This document shows, one piece after another, positions 24,490 to 32,622 of a stretch of DNA of 64,000 nucleotides. The position numbers were made by a program, and so were the translations under genes. Positions within the stretch are counted from its first letter, which is position 1, and each line of letters opens with the position of its first letter. The DNA is from Arthrobacter mobilis. Its GTDB lineage: Bacteria; Actinomycetota; Actinomycetes; Actinomycetales; Micrococcaceae. Below the pieces are notes generated by a model that saw nothing but the letters and a program-made list of their open reading frames with translations, had not been told where the DNA came from and searched no databases. Where the stretch lies: positions 3,120 through 67,119 of the forward strand of contig NZ_JAAZSQ010000015.1 in NCBI RefSeq assembly GCF_012395835.1, in the 5' to 3' direction.

Positions 24490-25437
24490 TCAAAGCTGCG
24501 AAAGGTTTTCGCTGTCGTAGAAGCGGCCCGCCTGGTAGACCATGGGGGATGCTTCGCTCACTTCCGCGTGGCGCACGCGGCAAATGAAGATGGTGTGGGT
24601 CTTGGCCTGGAACCGCTCGCGGATTTCGGCTTCCAGGGCGGCCGAGGAGTTGTCGATCAGCGGGGAGCCGTTGGGACCTTCGTGCCAGGCGATCTCCGCG
24701 AATTTGTCCGCTGCCTTGGACGCGAAGGTGGCCACGGTTTCCTTCTGCTGGTTGCTCAGGATGTTGATGCCCAGGTGGGTCGAGGCGAACAGCGCCGGAT
24801 AGGTGGAAGAGGTCTTCTGCACGCACACCATGACCAGCGGCGGTTCGAGCGAGACCGAGGAGTAGGCATTGACTGCCAGCCCCTTGGGAATCCCGCCGTC
24901 CTTCGTGGTCACCACGGTCACGCCGGTGACGAACTGGCGGTTGAACCCCTTCATGATTTCCGGGTCCGGCTCCCCGGAGAGGGAATCGACGACGACGTCG
25001 GCCGCGCCGGCCTCGACGGCGTCGCCGAGGTGGCGGATGCCCAGGCTGTTCAGCAGCTCGCTGCTGTCCCAGGTGACCGTTTCGTGCGCGATCCTGCCAC
25101 CTTGCAGGGTCACGAAGTTGGATCCGCGGGTCTGCACCCGGCGGTTGGTCGGCGGCACGCCCATGAAGGGCCGGGTGTGGGTCCCGGTCGTCGTCCAGAA
25201 GATGGCCGCGTGGTCCCCGTCGACGACGACGGAGTCCACGGTGGTGGTCAGGTCCGGAAACGCCTCCCGGACGGTCCTGATTTCGTCCTGCAGCTGCGCC
25301 AGGTTCACGGCCTTGCCGCTGCCCTTGCCCACCCGTACGTAATCCGGGGTCAGGAGCGATTCCAGAGCCTCGACCTCTCCACGGTCCCAGGCCGCCGCCC
25401 ACACACTGGCCACTGCGCTTTCAAAAGTCTGTTGCAT
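24490..25437 (-). CDS. SnoaL-like domain fused to a flavin reductase
   Basis: A 315-residue fusion. Residues 1 to about 125 form a SnoaL/NTF2-like polyketide-cyclase-type domain (ASVWAAAWDRGEVEALE, then HTRPFMGVPPT), and about 150-305 are a flavin reductase domain with FNRQFVTGVTVVTT and NAYSSVSLEPPL. The reductase half would supply FMNH2 to the luciferase-like monooxygenase at 30146. A fused SnoaL domain is unusual; it may handle the unstable oxygenation product. No Shine-Dalgarno is visible and a -35/-10 pair ends 7 bases before the ATG, so the mRNA is probably leaderless. Divergent from the GntR regulator. Confidence 0.82.
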   Translation of the reverse strand: MQQTFESAVASVWAAAWDRGEVEALESLLTPDYVRVGKGSGKAVNLAQLQDEIRTVREAFPDLTTTVDSVVVDGDHAAIFWTTTGTHTRPFMGVPPTNRRVQTRGSNFVTLQGGRIAHETVTWDSSELLNSLGIRHLGDAVEAGAADVVVDSLSGEPDPEIMKGFNRQFVTGVTVVTTKDGGIPKGLAVNAYSSVSLEPPLVMVCVQKTSSTYPALFASTHLGINILSNQQKETVATFASKAADKFAEIAWHEGPNGSPLIDNSSAALEAEIRERFQAKTHTIFICRVRHAEVSEASPMVYQAGRFYDSENLSQL

Positions 25438-25444
25438 GGCAGAA

Positions 25445-25474
25445 AGCGTAAGCTACATCACTCGGCACGGTCAA
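25445..25474 (-). promoter_or_regulatory. Promoter of the SnoaL-flavin reductase gene (probably leaderless)
   Basis: On the minus strand TTGACC (25474-25469) and TACGCT (25450-25445) are 18 bases apart. The expected start of transcription falls at about 25438, directly at the ATG, and no ribosome site is present. Confidence 0.55.
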
Positions 25475-25541
25475 CAGTTTGGCAAAAGTTCCCGAGATTC
25501 CGCGGTTTTACTGGGATGAGCACCCTCCCTTCATCAATTCC

Positions 25542-25570
25542 TTGACCGCCTGATGCATGCAACGTAAGCT
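25542..25570 (+). promoter_or_regulatory. gntR-type promoter (probably leaderless)
   Basis: TTGACC at 25542-25547 and TAAGCT at 25565-25570 are 17 bases apart. Transcription would begin at about the ATG at 25578, and there is no Shine-Dalgarno before that codon. Confidence 0.6.
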
Positions 25571-25585
25571 GTGATGCATGCATCA
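25551..25585. promoter_or_regulatory. Two GntR operator sites, 21 bases apart
   Basis: TGATGCATGCA at 25551-25561 lies in the promoter spacer, and TGATGCATGCATCA, a perfect 14-base palindrome at 25572-25585, covers the start codon. Same-face spacing of 21 bases (about two helical turns) fits cooperative binding and tight autorepression. Confidence 0.65.
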
Positions 25586-26261
25586 GACGTTGGTTGATCA
25601 GGACGGCCGGGGCACGGCCAAGGAGATGACGCTGCTGGACCGGGTCCGCGGCCTCATCCTGGGCGGCGACTTCCCTCCGGGGGCCCCGCTGTCGGAGGTC
25701 TTCCTGGCCCAGGAGTTCGAGGTCAGCCGCACTCCGATCCGCGAGACCCTCAAGCAGCTCCAGCACGAAGGGCTGGTGGAAATCCGGCCGAAGGTCGGCA
25801 CCTTCGTGCGGGAGCCGAGCCGCCGCGAGATCGTGGAAATGTTCCAGCTCAAGGAGAGCTTCGAGGGCCTGGCCGCCGGCCTGCTGGCCCGGCGGGGCAA
25901 GGTGCGCGAGATCGCCATCCTTGAACGCAACATCGAGGAATCCGACGAGGCTGCCGCGGACCAGGACGCCGCACGCTACGCCGAGCTGGTCCACGAGTTC
26001 CACCAGACGATCATCCGCGGCGCCGACAACCACAAGCTGATGGAGCACTACGAGCGCCTCATGAACCAGCTGGCCTACCACCGGCTGGTGCTGCGGACCG
26101 CCGAACGCCCCGGACGCATCAGCGCCTCGACCGCCGAACACCGCACGGTCCTGGAAATGATCAAGGCCAAGGACCACTTCGGCGCCGAAGCGGCCATGCG
26201 CAACCACGTCTACGCCTCGTCCCGCGAAGTCCTCACCGGTTCCCGGGCCGACGGCGACTGA
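25578..26261 (+). CDS. GntR family regulator (FCD/FadR subgroup)
   Basis: A 227-residue regulator. The N-terminal winged helix contains LAQEFEVSRTPIRETLKQL, and the all-helical FCD effector domain follows from about residue 90 with the acidic and His residues (HEFHQ, STAEHRTVL) that often bind a metal and carboxylate ligand. It lies between the BCCT/flavin-reductase pair and the catabolic operon, and the duplicated operator at its own start shows it represses both directions or at least itself. The ATG at 25578 is used without a ribosome site. Confidence 0.9.
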   Translation: MHQTLVDQDGRGTAKEMTLLDRVRGLILGGDFPPGAPLSEVFLAQEFEVSRTPIRETLKQLQHEGLVEIRPKVGTFVREPSRREIVEMFQLKESFEGLAAGLLARRGKVREIAILERNIEESDEAAADQDAARYAELVHEFHQTIIRGADNHKLMEHYERLMNQLAYHRLVLRTAERPGRISASTAEHRTVLEMIKAKDHFGAEAAMRNHVYASSREVLTGSRADGD

Positions 26262-26355
26262 AACCTTCCCGACCCGAAAGCACCCTGGCTGCGCACCGCT
26301 GCCGCCAGGCCACCGATCTGCAAGCACTTTGCAACAAGCACTGAAAGGACTTTCC

Positions 26356-26448
26356 ATGCGCTTCTCCAGCTTCCACGGTCTCGGCGCCCCCGAAGACCTG
26401 GCCACCCCGGAGCTGTTCTCCGAGAAAGTGATGCTGCACTTTGTTTAG
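26356..26448 (+). CDS. 30-residue small ORF before the AA_synth pair
   Basis: ATG at 26356 follows a strong GAAAGGA and encodes MRFSSFHGLGAPED... to a TAG at 26446. It overlaps the TTG start of the next gene by eight bases in another frame. It could be a coupling leader peptide, or the true N-terminus of the next gene separated by a frameshift. It does not match anything I recognise. Confidence 0.45.
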   Translation: MRFSSFHGLGAPEDLATPELFSEKVMLHFV

Positions 26449-27070
26449 CCCGACCCCCTCACCCGAAGCGCGCGCCGCCGGGATCCGGAAGATCGTCTAC
26501 TACCAGGAAGAAGTCCTGCTGGAGAACGGCGTGCTGCCGCCGGTCCCGGCACTGCGCGCGACCGCGGCCGCCGTCCTGGCCAACCCCTGGGCCGGCACCG
26601 GACCGGAGACCGACCTCGGGCCGGCAACCCGGGAGATCGCCCCGCAGATTGCCCGGGCCCTGACCGACCGGCTGATTGCCGGCCTCGGCGGCGCGGAGAA
26701 GATCGAGGCCTTCGGCAAAGCCGCCATCGTCGGCACCGCCGGCGAGATCGAACACGCCGGAGCGCTGATCCACACCCCGTTCTTCGGCAACCTCGTGCGC
26801 GAATTCCTCGAGGGCTCGTCCATCATCTGCTTCGCCGACGAGCGCGCCGAGGCCGGCCAGCCGCTGGTCGTGCCGCTCTGGCACAAGACCGAGGCGGCCA
26901 CGCGCAGCCACTACCAGACGGTCACCGCGCGCGTCTCCGACGGTCCCCGGCCGGACGAGATCGTCGTCATCGCCGCCGCGTCCACCGGTCCGCGGCCGCA
27001 CGCCAGGATCGGGGACCGCGCCACCGATCCCGCCGTTACCTCCCGCATCCTCGAAGGAGCTTCCCTATGA
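26441..27070 (+). CDS. AA_synth (DUF1185) family protein 1
   Basis: A 209-residue member of the 'amino acid synthesis' family (PF06684), a fold of unproven function. The family hallmarks are GIRKIVYYQEEV near the start, the central EAFGKAAIVGTAGEIEHA, and the LWHKTEA block. Homology begins about residue 14, and the start is a TTG at 26441 with no good ribosome site, embedded in the end of the small ORF. It overlaps AA_synth 2 by four bases (ATGA). Two paralogues side by side suggest a heterodimer. Confidence 0.72.
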   Translation: MFSPTPSPEARAAGIRKIVYYQEEVLLENGVLPPVPALRATAAAVLANPWAGTGPETDLGPATREIAPQIARALTDRLIAGLGGAEKIEAFGKAAIVGTAGEIEHAGALIHTPFFGNLVREFLEGSSIICFADERAEAGQPLVVPLWHKTEAATRSHYQTVTARVSDGPRPDEIVVIAAASTGPRPHARIGDRATDPAVTSRILEGASL

Positions 27071-27618
27071 ACATCCGCAAGATCGTCACCCTGGTCGAAG
27101 AGACCCTCACCGAAGGCGGCCGCCCGGTGGAGCCGAACGCCCGCGTCGCCGTCGTCGCCGCGGTCATTGAGAACCCGTGGAAGGGCCAGGGCTTCGTCGA
27201 GGACCTCAGCGCAGGCATCGACGCCGCCGCCTCCCGGGTCGGCGAGCTGCTCGCGCCCCGTGTGGTCAAGGCCCTCGGCGGGACCGTCGAGGCCTACGGC
27301 AAGGCTGCCATCGTGGGCCTGGACGGGGAGATCGAGCACGGCTCGGCGCTGATCCACACGCTCAAGTTCGGCGACCACTTCCGCAACGCGGCCAGCGCCA
27401 CCACCCTGCTGCCGGCGGTGGAGAAGCGCGGCCCGGCGGGCGTCACCTTCGACATCCCGCTCAAGCACGTCACGGACGCGACCATCCGCTCCCACCACCA
27501 GAGCATCGAGGTCCGCCTCGCCGACGCACCGCATCCGGGCGAGATCGTCATCGCGCTGGCCGCCGCCGCCCAGGGCCGGCCGCAGCAGCGCCTCGCGCCG
27601 CTGTCCACCGAGCAGTAG
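27067..27618 (+). CDS. AA_synth (DUF1185) family protein 2
   Basis: A 183-residue paralogue of the preceding gene. It begins directly with the family strand MNIRKIVTLVEETLTEGG and has EAYGKAAIVGLDGEIEHG in the centre and IPLKHVTDATIRSHHQ later. The ATG at 27067 overlaps the previous stop. These proteins recur beside flavin monooxygenases and aldehyde dehydrogenases in actinobacteria as I recall them, but no reaction is established. Conserved His and Glu residues in the core are compatible with an isomerase or hydrolase. Confidence 0.82.
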   Translation: MNIRKIVTLVEETLTEGGRPVEPNARVAVVAAVIENPWKGQGFVEDLSAGIDAAASRVGELLAPRVVKALGGTVEAYGKAAIVGLDGEIEHGSALIHTLKFGDHFRNAASATTLLPAVEKRGPAGVTFDIPLKHVTDATIRSHHQSIEVRLADAPHPGEIVIALAAAAQGRPQQRLAPLSTEQ

Positions 27619-27630
27619 CGGGACGGAGAG

Positions 27631-28383
27631 ATGGAGGCGAAACTGCCGATCGTCCTTCTGCACGGCGTCGGGCTCGACCGCACCATGTGGGAGCGGTTCG
27701 AGGCCGAGCTGCGGCAGCTGAGCGACCGCCAGGTGCTGGCGCTGGACCTGCCGGGCCACGGCGGCCAGCCGCCGCTTCTCCGGCAGGCCTCGCTGGCCGA
27801 CCTGGCCGGCGACGTCGCCGGGCGGCTTCCGGGCCGGGCCCACCTGGTCGGGTTCTCGCTCGGCGCCCTGATCGCCCAGCACCTGGCCAGGTTCCGCCCC
27901 GAACTGGTGGCGAGCCTGACCAGCGTCAGCTCGGTCTGCCTGCGCACCCCCGAGGAGGCGGCCTCGGTGGCCTCCCGGCTGGCCGTGGCCGCCGAGGATT
28001 TCCCGGCCAGCGTGGACGCCTCCCTCACCCGCTGGTACCCGGAGGGCTCCGGCGTCCCGGAGGAGACCGTGGCCCGGACCCGGACCGTCCTGCTGGCCAA
28101 CGACATCCAGTCCTACCTGCACGCCTACCGGGTCTTCGCCACCGCCGACGCCGAAATCGGCGCCGAGCTCGGGGCGATCACGGTCCCGGCGCTGGCCGTC
28201 ACCGGCGAACTCGACCCCGGGTCGACGCCGGAGATGACCCGGCGCCTGGGCGAGGCGCTGCCCGGGGCGCGCACCGCCGTCGTGCCCGGCACCCGGCACA
28301 TGCTCCCGGTGGAGCAGCCGGCCGCCCTGGCCCGGCTGGTTGCCGGATTCATCGAAGAATCGAGTGGAAACAACCATGACTGA
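27631..28383 (+). CDS. Alpha/beta hydrolase
   Basis: A 250-residue hydrolase with HGVGLDRTMW (11-20) as oxyanion region, GFSLGA placing the nucleophilic Ser at 76, Asp in TGELDPGSTPE and His in GTRHMLPVEQP. Gap to AA_synth 2 is 12 bases and its end overlaps the aldehyde dehydrogenase start by eight bases, so it is inside the operon. In pathways of this design a hydrolase splits the formamide or enol-ester formed by ring opening; that role is inferred. Confidence 0.82.
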   Translation: MEAKLPIVLLHGVGLDRTMWERFEAELRQLSDRQVLALDLPGHGGQPPLLRQASLADLAGDVAGRLPGRAHLVGFSLGALIAQHLARFRPELVASLTSVSSVCLRTPEEAASVASRLAVAAEDFPASVDASLTRWYPEGSGVPEETVARTRTVLLANDIQSYLHAYRVFATADAEIGAELGAITVPALAVTGELDPGSTPEMTRRLGEALPGARTAVVPGTRHMLPVEQPAALARLVAGFIEESSGNNHD

Positions 28384-29857
28384 GCAATTCGACCATTTCA
28401 TCGACGGCCGCTGGCAGGCCCCCGCCGACGGCCAGTATTTCGAGAGCACCAACCCGGCCACCCTGGAGGTGCTCTACTCCGCGGCGCGCGGTACCGGTGC
28501 CGACGTCGAGGCCGCCGTGGCCGCCGCCCGCCGGGCCTTCGAGAACCCGCTCTGGCGCGACCTGAGCCAGACCCGGCGCGGGCACCTGCTGCGCCGGCTC
28601 GGGGACCTCATCGGCGAGCACGCCGAGGAACTGGCCCGGATGGAGACCGCCGACAACGGCAAGCTGCTGCGCGAGATGCGCGGCCAGCTGGCCACCCTGC
28701 CGGAGTACTACTACTACTATGCGGGCCTGGCCGACAAGGTCCAGGGCCACCAGATCCCCACCAGCTCGGTGGAGATGCTCAACTACACCCAGCGCGAGCC
28801 GCTGGGCGTGGTCGGGGCGATCACCCCGTGGAATTCTCCGCTGACCCTGACCACCTCGAAGCTGGCCCCCGCGCTGGCCGGCGGCAACACGATCGTCATC
28901 AAGCCCTCCGAGTACACCTCGCGCACCGTGCTGCGCCTGGCCGAGCTGGCCAGCGAGGCGGGCTTCCCGGACGGTGTGGTCAACGTTGTCACCGGCTTCG
29001 GTGCCGAGGCCGGGGCCGCCCTGGTGGGCCACCCGGAGATCGCCAAGATCTCCTTCACCGGCTCCACCGCCACCGGTTCGGCCATCGCCTCCTCGGCCGC
29101 CTCCCGCTTCATCGGCTGCACGCTGGAGCTGGGCGGCAAGAGCCCCAACATCGTGTTCGAGGACGCGAACGTGTCCAACGCCGCCATGGGCGTGGTGGCG
29201 GGCATCTTCGCCGCCGCCGGGCAGACCTGCATCGCCGGCAGCCGCGTCTTCGCGCACCGCTCGGTCTATGACGAGCTGCTGGACAAGGTTGCGGAGCGGG
29301 CCAGGCGCATCGTCATCGGCGACCCGGCCCTGGACAGCACCGAGCTGGGCCCGCTGGCCTTCAGCGCCCAGCAGGACAAGGTCAACTCGTACGTGGAACT
29401 GGGTGTCTCCGAAGGCGCGAAGGTCCTGACCGGCGGCTGCCGCCCGGAGGTGGACCTGCCCGGCTACTTCTACTCCCCCACCGTACTGACGGACGTGGAC
29501 AACTCGATGCGCGTGGTGCGCGAGGAGATCTTCGGCCCGGTCGCAGCGATCATGCCGTTCGAGACCGAGGAAGAGGTCCTGCGCCTGGCCAACGACACCG
29601 AGTACGGCCTGGCCGCCGGGGTGTGGACGCAGAACCTGGCCCGGGCGCACCGCATGGCCCGCCGGCTGGAGGCCGGCACCGTCTGGGTGAACACCTACCG
29701 GGCGATGTCCCCGATGTCCCCGCGCCAGGGGTTCAAGAACAGCGGGGTCGGGATCGAGCACGGCATCGAGTCCATGAACGAGTACACGCGGCTGAAGAGC
29801 GTGTGGATCAACACCGACGAAGGGCCCGTGGCCGATCCCTTCGTCCTGCGCAGCTAA
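28376..29857 (+). CDS. Aldehyde dehydrogenase
   Basis: A 493-residue NAD(P)-dependent aldehyde dehydrogenase. The general-base Glu is E251 in ELGGKSP, the catalytic Cys is C285 in GQTCIAG, the NAD-site motif FTGSTATGS is present and EEIFGPV is near residue 385. The start at 28376 has GGAAA at a proper distance and lies inside the hydrolase stop region. It would oxidise a semialdehyde released by ring opening, for example a succinate-semialdehyde-like product. Only one such enzyme is encoded in this operon. Confidence 0.9.
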   Translation: MTEQFDHFIDGRWQAPADGQYFESTNPATLEVLYSAARGTGADVEAAVAAARRAFENPLWRDLSQTRRGHLLRRLGDLIGEHAEELARMETADNGKLLREMRGQLATLPEYYYYYAGLADKVQGHQIPTSSVEMLNYTQREPLGVVGAITPWNSPLTLTTSKLAPALAGGNTIVIKPSEYTSRTVLRLAELASEAGFPDGVVNVVTGFGAEAGAALVGHPEIAKISFTGSTATGSAIASSAASRFIGCTLELGGKSPNIVFEDANVSNAAMGVVAGIFAAAGQTCIAGSRVFAHRSVYDELLDKVAERARRIVIGDPALDSTELGPLAFSAQQDKVNSYVELGVSEGAKVLTGGCRPEVDLPGYFYSPTVLTDVDNSMRVVREEIFGPVAAIMPFETEEEVLRLANDTEYGLAAGVWTQNLARAHRMARRLEAGTVWVNTYRAMSPMSPRQGFKNSGVGIEHGIESMNEYTRLKSVWINTDEGPVADPFVLRS

Positions 29858-29882
29858 CACCCGACCGGAAGAGGAACAGTTC

Positions 29883-30134
29883 ATGCCGCTGATCGATGTC
29901 TCCATCGCCGAGGGCCGCAGCCCCGAACAGCTGCGCGCCCTGGTCTCGGCCCTGCACCGCGCCGCGGAGGAATCCGTCGGCGCCCTGCCGGAGAACACCA
30001 CCGTGATCATCCGCGAGGTGCCCGTCACGCACTGGTCCAAGGCGGACCAGACCATCGCCGAACGCCAGCAGGCCGCCGCAGCCCCGGCGGCTGTACCCAC
30101 CCGCGACCCGTCGGCCAAAACCGCCGCAGAATGA
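29883..30134 (+). CDS. Tautomerase (4-oxalocrotonate tautomerase-like)
   Basis: An 83-residue protein beginning MPLIDVSIAEGRSPEQ, so Pro1 is available as catalytic base after Met removal. The usual core of about 62 residues is followed by a 20-residue Ala/Pro-rich tail that other members lack. It would isomerise an enol or unsaturated oxo-acid. Its stop nearly abuts the next gene. GGAAGAGGAA precedes the ATG. Confidence 0.82.
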   Translation: MPLIDVSIAEGRSPEQLRALVSALHRAAEESVGALPENTTVIIREVPVTHWSKADQTIAERQQAAAAPAAVPTRDPSAKTAAE

Positions 30135-30145
30135 AGGAGTCACCA

Positions 30146-31213
30146 ATGCGCTTTTCCCTCTTCGTCCACATGGAGCGCTGGGACGAGAGCGTCTCACACC
30201 GCGAATGCTTCGAGAACCTGACGGAACTCGCGCTCATCGCCGAGGCAGGAGGCTTCAGCACCGTCTGGATTGGTGAGCACCACTCGATGGAATACACCAT
30301 CTCCCCCAGTCCCATGCCCCAGCTCGCATACCTGGCAGCACGCACGTCGCGCATCCGCCTGGGCGCAGGAACGATCATCGCACCCTTCTGGAACCCGATC
30401 CGTGTCGCCGGCGAGACAGCGCTCCTGGACGTCATCAGCAACGGCCGGGCTGAAGTTGGGCTGGCCCGGGGTGCCTACCAGTTCGAGTTCGACCGCCTGA
30501 TGGGCGGCATGTCAGCGGTCGACGGCGGCAAGCACCTGCGCGAGATGGTTCCGGCCGTGCGTGCTCTGTGGGAGGGCGACTACGCGCACGACGGCGAGGT
30601 CTGGCAGTTCCCAACCTCGACCAGCGTCCCGAAGCCCATTCAGCAGCCGACGCCGCCCATGTGGATCGCCGCCCGCGACATCTCCTCGCACGAGTTCGCC
30701 GTCGCCAACGGCTGCAACGTGATGGTGACGCCGCTGATGAAGGGCGACGAGGAGGTCGAGGACCTCGCCCGCAAGTTCGACACGGCTGTCGCGAACAATC
30801 CCGGCATTCCCCGTCCGGACCTCATGGTGCTCCGCCACACGCACGTCCACTCCGCGGACGAACCTGAGGGATGGCGCCGCCCGGCCGAGGGCATCCAGAA
30901 GTTCTACAGGACCTTTGATGCCTGGTTCGGCAACAAGACCACTCCGAAGAACGGGTTCCTCGAGCCCAGCCCGGCCGAGAAGTTTGCCGAGCGACCCGAG
31001 TTCACGCCGGAGTCCCTCCACAAAACAGCGATGATCGGAACGCCCGACGAAATCATCGAGCGCCTGCGCCACTACGAAGCACTCGGCGTTAACGAGTTCA
31101 GCCTCTGGTCCGACAACAGCCTGACCCATGAGGAGAAGAAACGCTCCCTCGAGCTCTTCGTCGAGCATGTCATGCCGGCCTTCCAGGAGCAGCCCGCATC
31201 GGCGGCACGTTGA
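30146..31213 (+). CDS. Luciferase-like FMN-dependent monooxygenase
   Basis: A 355-residue LLM-class protein beginning MRFSLFVHMERWDE. TVWIGEHH, the LGAGTIIAPFWNP strand and GLARGAYQFEFDRL mark a subgroup that I associate with the oxygenase components of two-component N-heterocycle ring-opening systems (trigonelline, pyridine). It needs reduced FMN from a partner, and the SnoaL-flavin reductase at 24490-25437 fits. The start is 30146 with GAAGGAG. Codons here use A and T in third positions more often than adjacent genes, a hint of separate origin. Last gene of the operon. Confidence 0.88.
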   Translation: MRFSLFVHMERWDESVSHRECFENLTELALIAEAGGFSTVWIGEHHSMEYTISPSPMPQLAYLAARTSRIRLGAGTIIAPFWNPIRVAGETALLDVISNGRAEVGLARGAYQFEFDRLMGGMSAVDGGKHLREMVPAVRALWEGDYAHDGEVWQFPTSTSVPKPIQQPTPPMWIAARDISSHEFAVANGCNVMVTPLMKGDEEVEDLARKFDTAVANNPGIPRPDLMVLRHTHVHSADEPEGWRRPAEGIQKFYRTFDAWFGNKTTPKNGFLEPSPAEKFAERPEFTPESLHKTAMIGTPDEIIERLRHYEALGVNEFSLWSDNSLTHEEKKRSLELFVEHVMPAFQEQPASAAR

Positions 31214-31325
31214 TGCCAGCTGGCGGTTAGCCACGGCAACGCTCCGGTGCACCGGAGGCCAACGGATTGGGCCCGTGCCGGGTCGTCCGGCTGGCCGTGC
31301 GGACCAGCGGCCGACCTGCGCCGCC

Positions 31326-31376
31326 GGCCGCTGATGTGTCCCTGCCTCCTGCCGGGGCAGGGACACATCAGCGGCC
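31326..31376. terminator. Convergent terminator overlapping the glgC-like stop
   Basis: Perfect 21-base arms at 31326-31346 and 31356-31376 with a 9-base loop. The minus-strand arm contains the TGA of the glgC-like gene at 31368-31370. It closes the LLM operon at 31213. Confidence 0.85.
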
Positions 31377-32537
31377 GCTGTCCGGCTCCAGCTGCTCCCC
31401 TGCCGCCACGGAGGTCCCGGCGGCCACCTTGCTGTCCTGCCCGAGGACGGTAATGTCGCCGTCGCCGCCCACCTTGGCGTTCCGGCCGACCATAGCCCGG
31501 TCGTCGGCCACCGTGCGCACCAGTTCCGCGCCGGCCTCCACGCGCACCCCGTGCAGCAGCACCGAATCCCTGACCACCGCGCCCTCCTCGACGACCGCAC
31601 CGGGTCCGACGACGCTGCGCACCACCGTGCCGTGGACGGTGGAACCTGCCGAGACCAGGCTCCCCTCGATCCTGGCTGCGGAGGCCACGAAGGCCGGCAT
31701 CAGCTGCGGGCTGGCGGTGCGCACCGGCCAGCCCTGCTCCTGCAGGTTGAAGCCGGTCCCGTCCAGCAGCTGCATATGCGCTTCCCAGAAGCTCGGGATG
31801 GTGCCCAGATCCCGCCAGTACCCGTCATGCCGGTGCTCGGCGACCGTGGCGTGCTCCACCAGGTGCGGCACCAGCACATCCCCGTAGTCCTTCAGGCCCT
31901 CGCCGTTCTCCGCTGCGAGCCGGTCCATCGTCTCCAGCAGCACGTCCGCGTTGTAGAGGAACACCTCGGCGGCCACCAGGTCCGTCTTGGGCTGCTCCGG
32001 CTTGTACTCGAAGCCGGTCACCCTGCCGCCCTCCACCTCGACCACGCTGTAGCGGGAGACATCGCCGCCGACCTTGGTGGTGACCATGGTCAGGTCGGCC
32101 CCGGCCTCATAGTGGGTGTCCACCACGTCGCGGTAGTCCAGCCGGTACAGGTGGTCGGCGCTGAGCACCAGCACCAGGTCGGGGTTGAAGTCCCGGACCA
32201 GCCCGGCCTGCCGGTGCAGCGCATCCGCGTTGCCTTCGGCGAACCCCTCCCCCGCCGCGCCCTGGTACGGCGGCAGGATCCGCAGGCCGCCGTCGGTCCG
32301 GTCCAGGTCCCATGGGCGGCCGTTGGCGACGTGGTCGTTGAGCGAAAACGGCAGGTACTGCTCCACCACCCACACGTCAGCGATCTTGCTGTGCGCCAGG
32401 TTGGACAGCGGGATGTCGATCATCCGGTAGTGCCCGCCGACCGGCAGCGAGGGCTTGGACCGCCTGTCGGTCAGCGCCCCCAGCCGCCCGCCCGGGCCGC
32501 CGGCCAGGATCATTGCCAGGATTTTGGGTCGCAGCAT
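31368..32537 (-). CDS. glgC: Glucose-1-phosphate adenylyltransferase-like sugar nucleotidyltransferase
   Basis: A 389-residue nucleotidyltransferase. The N-terminal pyrophosphorylase motif is AGGPGGRLGALTDRRSKP, with SADHLYRLDY and GYWRDLGT as later catalytic blocks, and the C-terminal third is a left-handed beta-helix with hexapeptide-like repeats (VGPGAVVEEGAVV). That is GlgC architecture (ADP-glucose synthesis for glycogen), though the usual AVP in the first motif is SLP here, so an alternative sugar is possible. Start ATG at 32537. No link to the catabolic neighbours. Confidence 0.75.
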   Translation of the reverse strand: MLRPKILAMILAGGPGGRLGALTDRRSKPSLPVGGHYRMIDIPLSNLAHSKIADVWVVEQYLPFSLNDHVANGRPWDLDRTDGGLRILPPYQGAAGEGFAEGNADALHRQAGLVRDFNPDLVLVLSADHLYRLDYRDVVDTHYEAGADLTMVTTKVGGDVSRYSVVEVEGGRVTGFEYKPEQPKTDLVAAEVFLYNADVLLETMDRLAAENGEGLKDYGDVLVPHLVEHATVAEHRHDGYWRDLGTIPSFWEAHMQLLDGTGFNLQEQGWPVRTASPQLMPAFVASAARIEGSLVSAGSTVHGTVVRSVVGPGAVVEEGAVVRDSVLLHGVRVEAGAELVRTVADDRAMVGRNAKVGGDGDITVLGQDSKVAAGTSVAAGEQLEPDSGR

Positions 32538-32622
32538 GGCGCCAAGCGTAGCAGCAGGGGCCCCGCCCGAGCCCGTGAGGGCGGGGGTGCTGCGGAGCGC
32601 TAGCCGTGTGCGACTAGCCGAT

